Below are positions 8,101 to 15,448 of a stretch of 64,000 nt of DNA, one piece after another. Numbering within the stretch: position 1 is the first letter of the stretch; every line of letters begins with the position of its first letter. Source of the DNA: Mycolicibacterium sp. P9-22 (GTDB lineage: Bacteria; Actinomycetota; Actinomycetes; Mycobacteriales; Mycobacteriaceae); the NCBI RefSeq assembly GCF_008329585.1, contig NZ_NPKP01000011.1, forward strand, positions 1 through 64,000, written 5' to 3'. Under the pieces are notes generated by a model. The model saw only the letters and a program-made list of their open reading frames with translations, had not been told where the DNA came from and searched no databases. The position numbers and the translations under genes are program-made.

Positions 8101-9175
8101 GTGCCGGAACACCCGCCTGACCCCGCTCTTGGCGGCGAAAGAGGTGCGCCAGTTCGGATTCGACATCTCCGAGCATGTCGCCGAACACGGTGCCGGTTAC
8201 GCCGTCGGCGACTCGCTCGGGGTGTTCGTCACCAACTCCGATGAGTCGGTGTCCGCGTGGCTGGCCGCGACTGGACTGTCCGGCGACGAGGTCATCGAGG
8301 TCGACGGCGCCGACACCGACCTGCGCAGCGCGCTCACGTCGTCCTATGACATCTGCCGGATCACCCCGAATCTGCTGAGCTTCGTCGCCGAACGCAGCCG
8401 GGACGCCAAGAAGCTGCGTAAGTCCGGTGACAAGACCGCCTGGCTGGCCGGCCGGAACGGCCTCGACATCGTCGAGGAGTTCGCGTTGCACGCCGACGCG
8501 CTGGAATGGCAGGACGCGCTGGTGCGGCTGACACCGCGGCAGTACTCGATCTCGTCCAGCCCGCTGGTCAGCCCGCACGAGGTGCAGCTGACGGTGTCGG
8601 TGGTGCGCTACCGCAGCGCCCGGGGCGCCAACCGGGGCGGGGTGGCGTCGACGTATCTGGCCGACCGGGCGTCCTCGGTGCCGGTATTCGTGCAGCGCTC
8701 GCCGAACTTCCGGCCGCCCACGGAATCGGCGACCCCGATGATCATGGTCGGCCCGGGCACCGGAATCGCCCCGTTCCGCGGGTTCCTGCAGGAACGCCGT
8801 TCGTTGGGCCACACCGGGCGCAATTGGCTGTTCTTCGGCGATCAGCACCGCGCCGAGAACTTCTACTACCGCGACGAACTGGAGCACATGGTCGCCGACG
8901 GCCTGCTGAACCATCTCGATCTGGCGTTCTCCCGGGACCAGGCCGCCCGGATCTATGTGCAGCACAAGATGCTCGACGCCGGTGCCGAGCTGTGGCGCTG
9001 GATGGAGGACGGCGCGCACTTCTACGTGTGCGGTGACGCCACCAGGATGGCCCGCGATGTCGATGACGCGCTGATGAAGATCATCCGCAAGTACGGCTCC
9101 ATGTCGGCCGAGGCCGCCCACGACTACAAGAAGGAACTCGTCGCCACCAAGAGGTACGTCCGCGACGTCTACTGA
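5177..9175 (+). CDS. nasN: Diflavin-type monomeric assimilatory nitrate reductase
   Basis: 1332 residues, a fusion of a bis-MGD nitrate reductase with a CysJ-like electron-transfer module. It reduces nitrate to nitrite in the cytoplasm with electrons from NADPH. N-terminal 4Fe-4S ligands are C20, C23, C27 and C61. The likely molybdenum ligand is C155 in SNSRLCMASA, and the Mo-cofactor region runs to about 740. A flavodoxin (FMN) domain starts near 811 (VLWASQTGNAEEFA). The FAD/NADPH domain covers about 985-1332, with RQYSISSSP, GPGTGIAPFRGFL and FYVCGDATRMA. M. smegmatis has a reductase of this architecture called NasN, hence the symbol. Start choice: GTG 5177 has AAAGGA 9 nt upstream; ATG 5198 has no clear ribosome-binding site but would still leave the cluster motif intact. 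Expression may depend on read-through of the upstream hairpin. Confidence 0.94.
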   Translation: MPAHDGRMTAAAGETTRTACSYCGVGCGIEITTKPDAVTGLPVIAKVSGDKLHPTNFGRLCTKGATHAEMMAATDGRLTTALVRGARGAEPEPVPVDTAVAEAGRRLRAIIDEHGPDAVALYVSGQMSIEAQYLATKLAKGYLRTVHIESNSRLCMASAGTGYKQSLGSDGPPGSYTDFDSADLFFVIGANMADCHPILFLRMADRLKAGAKLIVVDPRRTATADKADLYLAIKPGTDLALLNGLLHLLVQNGDIDSDFIAEHTEGWDAMPAFLADYPPDRVAEITGIPEADIRTAAAMIAESGEWMTCWTMGLNQSTHGTWNTNAICNLHLATGAICRPGSGPMSLTGQPNAMGGREMGYMGPGLPGQRAVLSAEDREFCEQQWGLDPGTIRSDVGPGTIAMFEQAAAGDIKACWIICTNPVATVPNRATVITGLETAELVITQDAYVDTATNRYADIMLPAALWAETDAVMINSERNLTLLQQSVPPVGDSRADWELICGVAEYLGFGEDFAYKSGSEIFDEIRRFANPRTGYDLRGASYERLRETPLQWPCPPDDDNDRHPIRYLNDGVSQTLHVDENGHRPRLAFATPSRRAKFFARPHMDARELPDDDYPMVLNTGRLQHQWHTMTKTGRVDKLNKLNGAPFVEVHPEDAAAQGITAQHQVELTSRRGRAVLPVQITDRVQPGNVWVPFHWNDEHGEYLTVNALTNDAVDADSLQPELKVCAVRLRPIPVQRPDPFGLASVAPEFTEDEKYYLSGFFAGMDANPVGVPVLPSSAPVRAQVRLWVDGLLAGTYSRAEPEQLTGTGPMVLWASQTGNAEEFAAQLAARLSGARLITMNDADLEDLAAAGEVVIVTSTFGDGGPPDNGAEFWDRLTSADAPALDGVRYSVLGIGDQSYDNFCGHAKALDARLAELGAVRSVDRVDCEIYDEAPMAAWADEVVAGLDVAPVAIAPATPKAPAPLTRNAPVQAPLCRNTRLTPLLAAKEVRQFGFDISEHVAEHGAGYAVGDSLGVFVTNSDESVSAWLAATGLSGDEVIEVDGADTDLRSALTSSYDICRITPNLLSFVAERSRDAKKLRKSGDKTAWLAGRNGLDIVEEFALHADALEWQDALVRLTPRQYSISSSPLVSPHEVQLTVSVVRYRSARGANRGGVASTYLADRASSVPVFVQRSPNFRPPTESATPMIMVGPGTGIAPFRGFLQERRSLGHTGRNWLFFGDQHRAENFYYRDELEHMVADGLLNHLDLAFSRDQAARIYVQHKMLDAGAELWRWMEDGAHFYVCGDATRMARDVDDALMKIIRKYGSMSAEAAHDYKKELVATKRYVRDVY

Positions 9176-9254
9176 TCGCCGCGAATAAAAGTCGCTGCTG
9201 CGGCGTTGTTCCGCCGTAGGCGAAAGCAGATTCGGGTCAGGGAGACGATAAAAG

Positions 9255-9464
9255 ATGGCTTGGCACAGTGGTGACGTGGTGACCGCCCGCCGTGAGATCG
9301 ATGAGATGGACGTTCAGACCGTGCCCGAGGGTGCCGCCGGCACCGTCGAGGAGACGACCGTGTTCGGGCGGCCCAAGGTGGTCTGCTTCGACGTCCCCAC
9401 CGTGTGGGGACCCAAGCGGGCGTGCGTGCACGTACACCGCGGGGACGTCGCGCTGGCCGGCTAG
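9255..9464 (+). CDS. Small conserved hypothetical protein after nasN
   Basis: 69 residues, no function recognised. ATG 9255 follows GGGAGA about 9 nt upstream. The sequence alternates charged and beta-forming stretches (GDVVTARREI, GTVEETTVFG, KRACVHVHRGDVALAG) and may be a small SH3-like barrel; it has no signal peptide. It lies 79 nt after nasN on the same strand and its stop overlaps the ilvD stop by 3 nt on the opposite strand. Placement suggests a link to nitrate reductase, but the gap leaves room for a separate promoter. Confidence 0.7.
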   Translation: MAWHSGDVVTARREIDEMDVQTVPEGAAGTVEETTVFGRPKVVCFDVPTVWGPKRACVHVHRGDVALAG

Positions 9465-11305
9465 ACCGCGTCGATGTCCCGGACGGCGCCCTTGTCCGCG
9501 GACAGCGCCAGAGCCGCGTACGCGCGCAGCGCCGCGGACACCGTCCGCTCGCGGTTCTTCGGCCGGTAACCGCCGGACGCCTCGAGCGCACTACGCCGAC
9601 GCTGCAGTTCCTCGTCGGGCACGTCGACCTGGATACTGCGGTGCGGGATGTCGATGGTGATGAGGTCACCGTCGGCCACCAGCGCGATGGTGCCGCCGGC
9701 GGCGGCCTCCGGGGAGACGTGGCCGATCGACAGGCCCGACGTGCCGCCGGAGAACCGGCCGTCGGTGATCAGCGCGCACTGCGCGCCGAGCCCGCGGCCC
9801 TTCAAATAGGCTGTCGGATAGAGCATTTCCTGCATCCCCGGGCCGCCCTTGGGACCCTCGTAGCGGATCACCACGACGTCGCCGGGCTGCACCCGCTTGT
9901 TGAGGATGGCCTCCACCGCGTCCTCCTGGGATTCCAGCACCACGGCCGGGCCGGAGAACTTCCAGATGCTCTCGTCGACGCCGGCGGTTTTGACGATGCA
10001 GCCGTCCACCGACAGGTTCCCGCGCAGCACCGCCAGCCCGCCGTCGGCGGAGTAGGCGTTCTCCATGTCGCGGATGCAGCCGTTCTCGGCGTCGGTGTCC
10101 AGGCTGTCCCACCGCTCGGATTGCGAGAACGCGGTCGCCGACCGCACACACCCGGGCGCGGCGTGGAACAGTTCGACAGCCTCCGCCGAGGGGGATCCGC
10201 CGCGGATGTCCCACGTGCGCAGCCACTCCGCCATCGATCCCGCGTGCACGGTGTGCACGGTCTCGTGCAGATGCCCGCCGCGCCACAGTTCGCCGAGGAT
10301 CGCGGGGATACCGCCGGCGCGGTGCACGTCTTCCATCAGGTAGTGGCCGTTGGGGGCGACCTTGCACAGGCACGGGATCATCTGGCTGCGTTTTTCGATG
10401 TCCTCGAGGGTGTAGTCCAGTTCCGCCTCCCGGGCGGCGGCCAGCAGGTGCAGCACCGTGTTGGTGGACCCGCCCATGGCAATATCGAGCGCCATGGCGT
10501 TGTCGAACGCGTCGCGGGTGGCGATGGCGCGTGGCAGGACGCTCGCGTCGTCGCGCTCGTAATAGGCCCGGACGATGTCCATCACGGTGGCACCGGCCTT
10601 CTCGTAGAGGGCGCGGCGTGCGGTGTGGGTGGCCAGCACCGATCCGTTGCCCGGCAGTGCCAGCCCGAGTGCCTCGGTGAGGCAGTTCATCGAGTTCGCG
10701 GTGAACATGCCCGAGCACGAACCGCAGGTCGGGCAGGCGGCCTCTTCGATGCGGGCGATGTCGTCGTCGGAGACATCGGTGTTCACGGCGTCGGCGATGG
10801 CGGACACCAGGTTCAGTCGCGTCTTCACCGTGCCGTCCACCAGGACGGCGGTGCCGCCCTCCATCGGGCCGCCGGAGACGAACACGGTGGGGATGTTCAG
10901 GCGCAGCGCGGCCATCATCATGCCGGGAGTGATCTTGTCGCAGTTGGAGATACACACCAGCGCATCGGCGCAGTGCGCGTTGACCATGTACTCGACCGAG
11001 TCGGCGATCAGCTCGCGCGAGGGCAGCGAATAGAGCATGCCGCCGTGACCCATGGCGATGCCGTCGTCGACGGCGATGGTGTTGAACTCGCGCGGCACCC
11101 CGCCGGCGGCCGAGATGGCCTCCGACACGATCCGCCCGACGGGCTGCAGGTGGGTGTGCCCTGGCACGAACTCGGTGAAGCTGTTGGCGACCGCGACGAT
11201 CGGCTTGCCGATATCCGAGCCGGCCACCCCGGCGGCGCGCAGCAGCGAGCGCGCTCCGGCCATGTTGCGACCATGGGTGACCGTACGTGACCTCAATTCA
11301 GGCAT
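9461..11305 (-). CDS. ilvD: Dihydroxy-acid dehydratase IlvD
   Basis: 614 residues, the usual length. It dehydrates 2,3-dihydroxy-isovalerate and 2,3-dihydroxy-3-methylvalerate in valine, leucine, isoleucine and coenzyme A synthesis. Iron-sulfur ligand motifs are visible: NCDKITPGM and CPTCGSCSGMF, followed by TANSMNCL. The start is the ATG at 11303-11305 (MPELRSRTVTHGRNMAGA), which matches IlvD N-termini. A ten-residue upstream extension is possible but unlikely. It is divergent from the XRE regulator with a 95-nt spacer. Confidence 0.97.
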   Translation of the reverse strand: MPELRSRTVTHGRNMAGARSLLRAAGVAGSDIGKPIVAVANSFTEFVPGHTHLQPVGRIVSEAISAAGGVPREFNTIAVDDGIAMGHGGMLYSLPSRELIADSVEYMVNAHCADALVCISNCDKITPGMMMAALRLNIPTVFVSGGPMEGGTAVLVDGTVKTRLNLVSAIADAVNTDVSDDDIARIEEAACPTCGSCSGMFTANSMNCLTEALGLALPGNGSVLATHTARRALYEKAGATVMDIVRAYYERDDASVLPRAIATRDAFDNAMALDIAMGGSTNTVLHLLAAAREAELDYTLEDIEKRSQMIPCLCKVAPNGHYLMEDVHRAGGIPAILGELWRGGHLHETVHTVHAGSMAEWLRTWDIRGGSPSAEAVELFHAAPGCVRSATAFSQSERWDSLDTDAENGCIRDMENAYSADGGLAVLRGNLSVDGCIVKTAGVDESIWKFSGPAVVLESQEDAVEAILNKRVQPGDVVVIRYEGPKGGPGMQEMLYPTAYLKGRGLGAQCALITDGRFSGGTSGLSIGHVSPEAAAGGTIALVADGDLITIDIPHRSIQVDVPDEELQRRRSALEASGGYRPKNRERTVSAALRAYAALALSADKGAVRDIDAV

Positions 11306-11348
11306 GGCACCTACAGTCGCAGCGGGTGCGGCCACACAGAAGACGGCG

Positions 11349-11373
11349 CTGGTGCTAGTACCGGCACTACCAG
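11349..11373. promoter_or_regulatory. Imperfect palindrome, candidate operator of the XRE regulator
   Basis: A 25-bp imperfect dyad is centred on ACCGG at about 11361. Its outer arms are CTGGT and ACCAG, and its inner core is AGTACCGGCACT. It lies 27 nt upstream of the XRE regulator start and between that gene and ilvD, a position where MmyB-type regulators often autoregulate. No function has been shown; this is a motif and position argument. Confidence 0.4.
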
Positions 11374-11400
11374 TCTGAGGCCGGGAATAGGCTGGCGGCT

Positions 11401-12225
11401 ATGGACAAGCGCGCGCAGCAGCGGCTCGCCCTCGGGGCGTTCCTCCGTGCACGCAGAGAGGCCGCGCAGCGCGACGAGCTGGGGTTTCCCGAGGTGCCCA
11501 GGATGCGCACCAGCGGGCTGCGCCGCGAAGAAGTCGCGCTGTCCGCCGGGGTGAGCGTCACCTGGTACACCTGGTTGGAGCAGGGACGCGATATCAATCC
11601 ATCCAAGCAGGTGCTCGACGCGATTTCCGGTGCGCTGCGACTGACGCCTGCCGAGCATGACTACGTGCTCGCACTCGGCGGCCATACGTCCGACCCGACC
11701 GTCTCCGCAGGTCCCACGCCACCGCACATCCAACGCTTTTTGGATGCTCTTGCCGGCTACCCGGCCTTTGCGATCGGACCCACGTGGACCATTGCAGCCT
11801 GGAATGCGGCGTATGCGGCCCTGTACCCCAATATCGCCGTCACCGACCCTCCCGATCGCAATCTGCTCTGGCTGGTGTTCCTGGATCCCGCGATCCGGGA
11901 GTTGTTGCCGGACTGGGAGATCGACAGCCGGCGTTTCCTCGCGGAGTTCCGCGCCGAGGCCGGGCCGCGGGTGGGGGAGCCGTCCTACACCCAGCTCATC
12001 GACCGGCTGCTCGCCGAGAGCGAGCACTTCCGGGCGGGCTGGCAGGCCAGCAGCGTCGAGCGGTTCGCCTCGCGGGAGCGCAGGTTCTTCCATCCGCGCG
12101 TCGGTGAACTGCTGCTCGAACATCATCAGCTGACACCGGCGGACGCGCCAGACGTCCAGATCGTGGCTTACTTGCCAGTACCTGGCAGCGGGGCCCAGGA
12201 AAAGCTGAAACGATTGGCGGAATAG
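11401..12225 (+). CDS. XRE-type regulator with MmyB-like ligand-binding domain
   Basis: 274 residues. An N-terminal helix-turn-helix (about residues 10-80; RTSGLRREEVALSAGVSVTW and YTWLEQGRDINPS) is followed by a MmyB-like domain (about 105-265; FAIGPTWTIAAWNAAYAALY, NLLWLVFLDPAIRELLPDW). In characterised members that domain binds a fatty-acid-like ligand. The family often sits next to, and controls, a divergently transcribed short-chain dehydrogenase or similar enzyme. Here the divergent partner is ilvD, which is unusual, so self-regulation through the palindrome at 11349-11373 is the safer guess. It is convergent with the LuxR-type gene, with a 14-nt gap. Confidence 0.9.
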   Translation: MDKRAQQRLALGAFLRARREAAQRDELGFPEVPRMRTSGLRREEVALSAGVSVTWYTWLEQGRDINPSKQVLDAISGALRLTPAEHDYVLALGGHTSDPTVSAGPTPPHIQRFLDALAGYPAFAIGPTWTIAAWNAAYAALYPNIAVTDPPDRNLLWLVFLDPAIRELLPDWEIDSRRFLAEFRAEAGPRVGEPSYTQLIDRLLAESEHFRAGWQASSVERFASRERRFFHPRVGELLLEHHQLTPADAPDVQIVAYLPVPGSGAQEKLKRLAE

Positions 12226-12239
12226 GGGGATTCCAGCAG

Positions 12240-12755
12240 CTACTGAGTATCGCAGCCCGACTGATAGCCGCGTTCGATCACATGCGCCACGTCGGTATCG
12301 GCAAGCAGATGCGCCACCATTTCAGCCCGACTGGATACTGCCAGCTTCGCGAATATCCGGCGGAGATGTGTGGACACGGTCCAGATGCTGATTTCGAGGC
12401 TGGTGGCGATCGACTGATTTGTGCGGCCATGGGCAACCATGCGAGCGATCTGTTGCTCACGCGGACTGAGCGATATCAGGCGTGCCGGCTCAAGCTCGAC
12501 AAAGATGCAACGGACAGTTCCCACAGTGTGGTCGAGCAAAACGCCGTCGACGTGGTTCGCGCGGCATGTTCCCAGGCGGATCGCATCGGCGACCTTGTCG
12601 ACGATGCTCATCAGACGATCGCAATCGATGTCACTGTCTTTTGCAGACTGCGTCGCCAATCGGGTCTGGGGACCGTTCGGGAGTGGACGGTGGCGAGTTT
12701 CCACATCCGCGTCGATGACCGAAACGCGGCGAATAACAGTGTCGCGATCCGCCAT
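12240..12755 (-). CDS. LuxR-type (GerE) DNA-binding regulator, last gene of the acidic-repeat operon
   Basis: 171 residues. The C-terminal half (about 93-155) is a LuxR helix-turn-helix: LSPREQQIARMVAHGRTNQS, then IATSLEISIWTVSTHLRRIF and AKLAVSSRAEMV. The N-terminal 90 residues resemble no receiver or PAS domain I can name. They may be a degenerate sensor domain (VEL..ARLISLSP joins it to the helix-turn-helix). ATG 12755 is 11 nt after the stop of the M20 peptidase, so it appears to be the last gene of the eight-gene run and a candidate regulator of it. Confidence 0.85.
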   Translation of the reverse strand: MADRDTVIRRVSVIDADVETRHRPLPNGPQTRLATQSAKDSDIDCDRLMSIVDKVADAIRLGTCRANHVDGVLLDHTVGTVRCIFVELEPARLISLSPREQQIARMVAHGRTNQSIATSLEISIWTVSTHLRRIFAKLAVSSRAEMVAHLLADTDVAHVIERGYQSGCDTQ

Positions 12756-12766
12756 GAATCGACCCC

Positions 12767-14161
12767 CTAGAGCAACGCGGCAGTGCCCCGGCTGCCATGC
12801 GGAAAGAGCGTATCCGAAAAGCTGCTATCAGGGTGTTGTGTTGACGCCGCCGTCACTGATCCTGACAGAAAACCCATTAGGCATATGGATGTTTCGACGC
12901 AATTGGCCCAGTCCCCGAGGTGAATTCGTTCATCCGGCCCGTGCGCCCCATCGTCGGGGGGGCCGAAGCCGAGCAGAATCGGTGGTCGGCCGAATATCCG
13001 GAAAAGCAGGTCCACCGCCGGTATCGAACCGCCCGATGAGATGGATGCGGCAGGTCGGCCGAAAGCCAATCGACATGCGCGGTCGACATTCTGGCGAACT
13101 GTAGGTGGTTGCCTGAGCAATACGCCGGACGCGGATGCCATGCAGTTCAGCTGCAAGTCCACCCGTGGATGGTCATTGCCGCGAAGGGCAGCAGCGATCG
13201 CTCGGTATGCGTCGGCGACATTCAGTTGCGGCGGTATTCGGACGTCGAGTGTCGCTTTCGCGGTCGTTGGTATCGCGCCGGCCGTCGAACCAGATTCAAA
13301 GGACGTGACCGTGAGCGCCCCACACGTGGTGGACCGTTCCGCCAACCGATCTCTGTGTACTGCACGACCGGCCGCGCCGTTCCGAACGTCGGCGTCGGTT
13401 GGTCCAGGCGGTCGTCCCGCGCCGGTGAGCCGCCTGACGACGCGCGCGGCGCGCAGGATGGCGGCGGCGAGTACCTGGGTTGGATCGATGACCGCCCCGC
13501 CGTAGCGGCCTGCGTGCACTCCTTCCCGCCCCGTCGACACCACGACCTTCACCCCGAGCATCCCGCGCTGCGACACCGTCAGAGTCGGCCTGCCCGGCCC
13601 GGCCATCTTCGTATCGGATATGAGGACGGTGGCCGCGTCGGCACCCAGAAGTCCGCGGTGTCGATCCAGCACCGCCTTCAGACCCGGGCTACCGATCTCC
13701 TCAGCACCGTCGACGACGAAGGAGACGTCCAGCGGCGGACCACCGATCGAGGCCCAAGCCTCGACCGCCGCCACATGTGCCATGAATTGGCCTTTGTCGT
13801 CACTGGCGCCACGCGCGATCAGCAGGCCTCCTCGCCGCACCGGTTCGAATGGTTTCGATGTCCACCCAGGACCCGGCGGCTTCACATCGAGGTGGCCGTA
13901 CACGAGCAACCTGGCGACCGCGGGCCGAGTGGCGCTCACCCGCGCGAGCACCACCGGGTTGTGCGCAGACCGCACAATGCGCACCGCACCGGTCGTCTTG
14001 GCCAGCCGCGCGGCGATCCACTCGGCTGCGCGTGCGACGTCCCCCCGATGCGCAGGGTCTCCACTGATCGACGGAATCCGGAGCCACTGCTCGAGTCCGT
14101 CCAGCGCGACGGGAATGCGCCGGCGGCCGGCGCCACGCGCGTCGTCGAGTCGGCTGTCCAT
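12767..14161 (-). CDS. M20-family metallopeptidase (dipeptidase-like) in the acidic-repeat operon
   Basis: 464 residues. M20 enzymes are di-zinc exopeptidases or deacylases acting on small peptides and amides. Metal and catalytic residues are visible in order: YGHLDV (His, Asp), RGASDDKGQ (bridging Asp), DGAEEIGS (two Glu), SDTKMAG (Asp) and, late, the His of GAHGPDERIH. The dimerisation insert lies at about 200-340 and contains the expected GVHAGRYGG. There is no signal peptide, so it is cytoplasmic. It starts 6 nt after the 417-residue gene and precedes the LuxR-type gene by 11 nt. It is distinct from the core-genome M20 peptidase at 22350-23705. In this operon it could trim peptides released by the HExxH protease (inference). 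Confidence 0.9.
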   Translation of the reverse strand: MDSRLDDARGAGRRRIPVALDGLEQWLRIPSISGDPAHRGDVARAAEWIAARLAKTTGAVRIVRSAHNPVVLARVSATRPAVARLLVYGHLDVKPPGPGWTSKPFEPVRRGGLLIARGASDDKGQFMAHVAAVEAWASIGGPPLDVSFVVDGAEEIGSPGLKAVLDRHRGLLGADAATVLISDTKMAGPGRPTLTVSQRGMLGVKVVVSTGREGVHAGRYGGAVIDPTQVLAAAILRAARVVRRLTGAGRPPGPTDADVRNGAAGRAVHRDRLAERSTTCGALTVTSFESGSTAGAIPTTAKATLDVRIPPQLNVADAYRAIAAALRGNDHPRVDLQLNCMASASGVLLRQPPTVRQNVDRACRLAFGRPAASISSGGSIPAVDLLFRIFGRPPILLGFGPPDDGAHGPDERIHLGDWANCVETSICLMGFLSGSVTAASTQHPDSSFSDTLFPHGSRGTAALL

Positions 14162-14167
14162 ATCGCG

Positions 14168-15421
14168 TCAGGGTCGCGGATAGGCGGACGCGCGACGTCC
14201 GGTGCGCCCTCCGCGGTAGGTGCCGCGGCCGTTACGTTTGGGGTAGACGGGGCTCGGCATCCGTCGCCGCGGCTGCATGATCGGCGGGATCGTGACGGGG
14301 CTGCGTTCCACCACCGGCGTGGCGATCCCGGACTGTCCCAGTTGCTCCCACGGCATCACACGGTCGCTGCCCGTGCGCCGCGCCAAGCTCATCGCCTGGG
14401 CGGACGTCAGCCACTCCTCGGCGGGCTCTGCGATCTGCATCAACAGCGCTTCGAATTCGCCGCGGGCTGTTTCGAGGATGTGTGGACCGGCGAGCCAGCG
14501 CAACACATCGCGTCCGGTCACTGCCATCCGCTGGCGCGGTGAGCTCTGCAGCCGCTCGTCGAAGTAGCGGATCAGCACCTCGTCGACGACGTCCCATGCG
14601 TTGTCGGCACCGAACAGGTCGATCACATCGGGTGAACCGAGAATCTTGAACGCCTCGTCGAGCACCTGCATCAGTTCGACTCGCATCACATTCAGATGGC
14701 CGAACGATGTGAACTTCAGGTTGTTCCGAAGATCGAGCCCGGATCGGCGGACGACCGCGATCGATCCGAAGCTGGGATCCAGTGCCCGCTCGCGGATGAC
14801 GTCGGAAATCCTCTTGTCGCGCCAGAACAGCGTCACCTGGTTGACGAAATGTCCGAACAACATGTGGAAGTCGGTGTTCGGCCGGCTCTGCGCGGAACCG
14901 AGACCTCGACCGTATCCAAGCACGCGACGGTACGCGTCGACTCGGTCTCGCCGGGTGTAGCGCAGTACATCGCGCCGGTCGAATTGGTACAACCTGTACG
15001 CCCCGGGCCCTGCGGACAGCCGAACCGCGCCGGCCTCGAACAACTCCTTGAGTTTCCGTACCACCTTGAACACGCCGATCTGTTCGTGTTGGTACAGGTA
15101 ATAGAGATCGCCGACCGCGACTATCCGTTCGGAGTTGACCTGTTCGTCATAGGGCACGACTCCATGTGGAGTCAGCGCCTCGCCGAACTGCTGGGCCGCC
15201 TGCGGTCCGAGCCCGACCAACGCGGCGAGGCCACCGTCGGGCGGGGTGGGTTGGTTCCCGTCGGCAGCCGTGGCGGCTTCGACCAGGTCGTCGATCTGGC
15301 CGTTGAGTTCCTCCGCCAGTGCAGGATTGGATACGAGACTGCCCGACAAGCGTTTCGCGAGCCGCTCCCGCAGCGCCTGAATCCGATCCAGCCGCTCCTG
15401 GTATTCCTTTTCAGACAGCAT
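14168..15421 (-). CDS. Unassigned 417-residue protein of the acidic-repeat operon
   Basis: I cannot assign a function. 417 residues, ATG 15421 preceded by AGAGGA. The N-terminus (1-50) is a charged, coiled-coil-like helix (EYQERLDRIQALRERLAKRL). The centre has a conserved-looking segment (YYLYQHEQIGVFKVVRKLKE, then LSAGPGAYRLYQFDRRDVLR) that could be a winged-helix-like unit. A long helical region follows (FVNQVTLFWRDKRISDVIRE). The last 50 residues are Arg/Pro/Gly-rich and probably disordered. No catalytic motif, signal peptide or membrane segment is apparent. It lies 27 nt after the 651-residue gene and 6 nt before the M20 peptidase. Confidence 0.82.
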   Translation of the reverse strand: MLSEKEYQERLDRIQALRERLAKRLSGSLVSNPALAEELNGQIDDLVEAATAADGNQPTPPDGGLAALVGLGPQAAQQFGEALTPHGVVPYDEQVNSERIVAVGDLYYLYQHEQIGVFKVVRKLKELFEAGAVRLSAGPGAYRLYQFDRRDVLRYTRRDRVDAYRRVLGYGRGLGSAQSRPNTDFHMLFGHFVNQVTLFWRDKRISDVIRERALDPSFGSIAVVRRSGLDLRNNLKFTSFGHLNVMRVELMQVLDEAFKILGSPDVIDLFGADNAWDVVDEVLIRYFDERLQSSPRQRMAVTGRDVLRWLAGPHILETARGEFEALLMQIAEPAEEWLTSAQAMSLARRTGSDRVMPWEQLGQSGIATPVVERSPVTIPPIMQPRRRMPSPVYPKRNGRGTYRGGRTGRRASAYPRP

Positions 15422-15448
15422 GATGTCCTCTTCTCTGAACAGTGGCTG

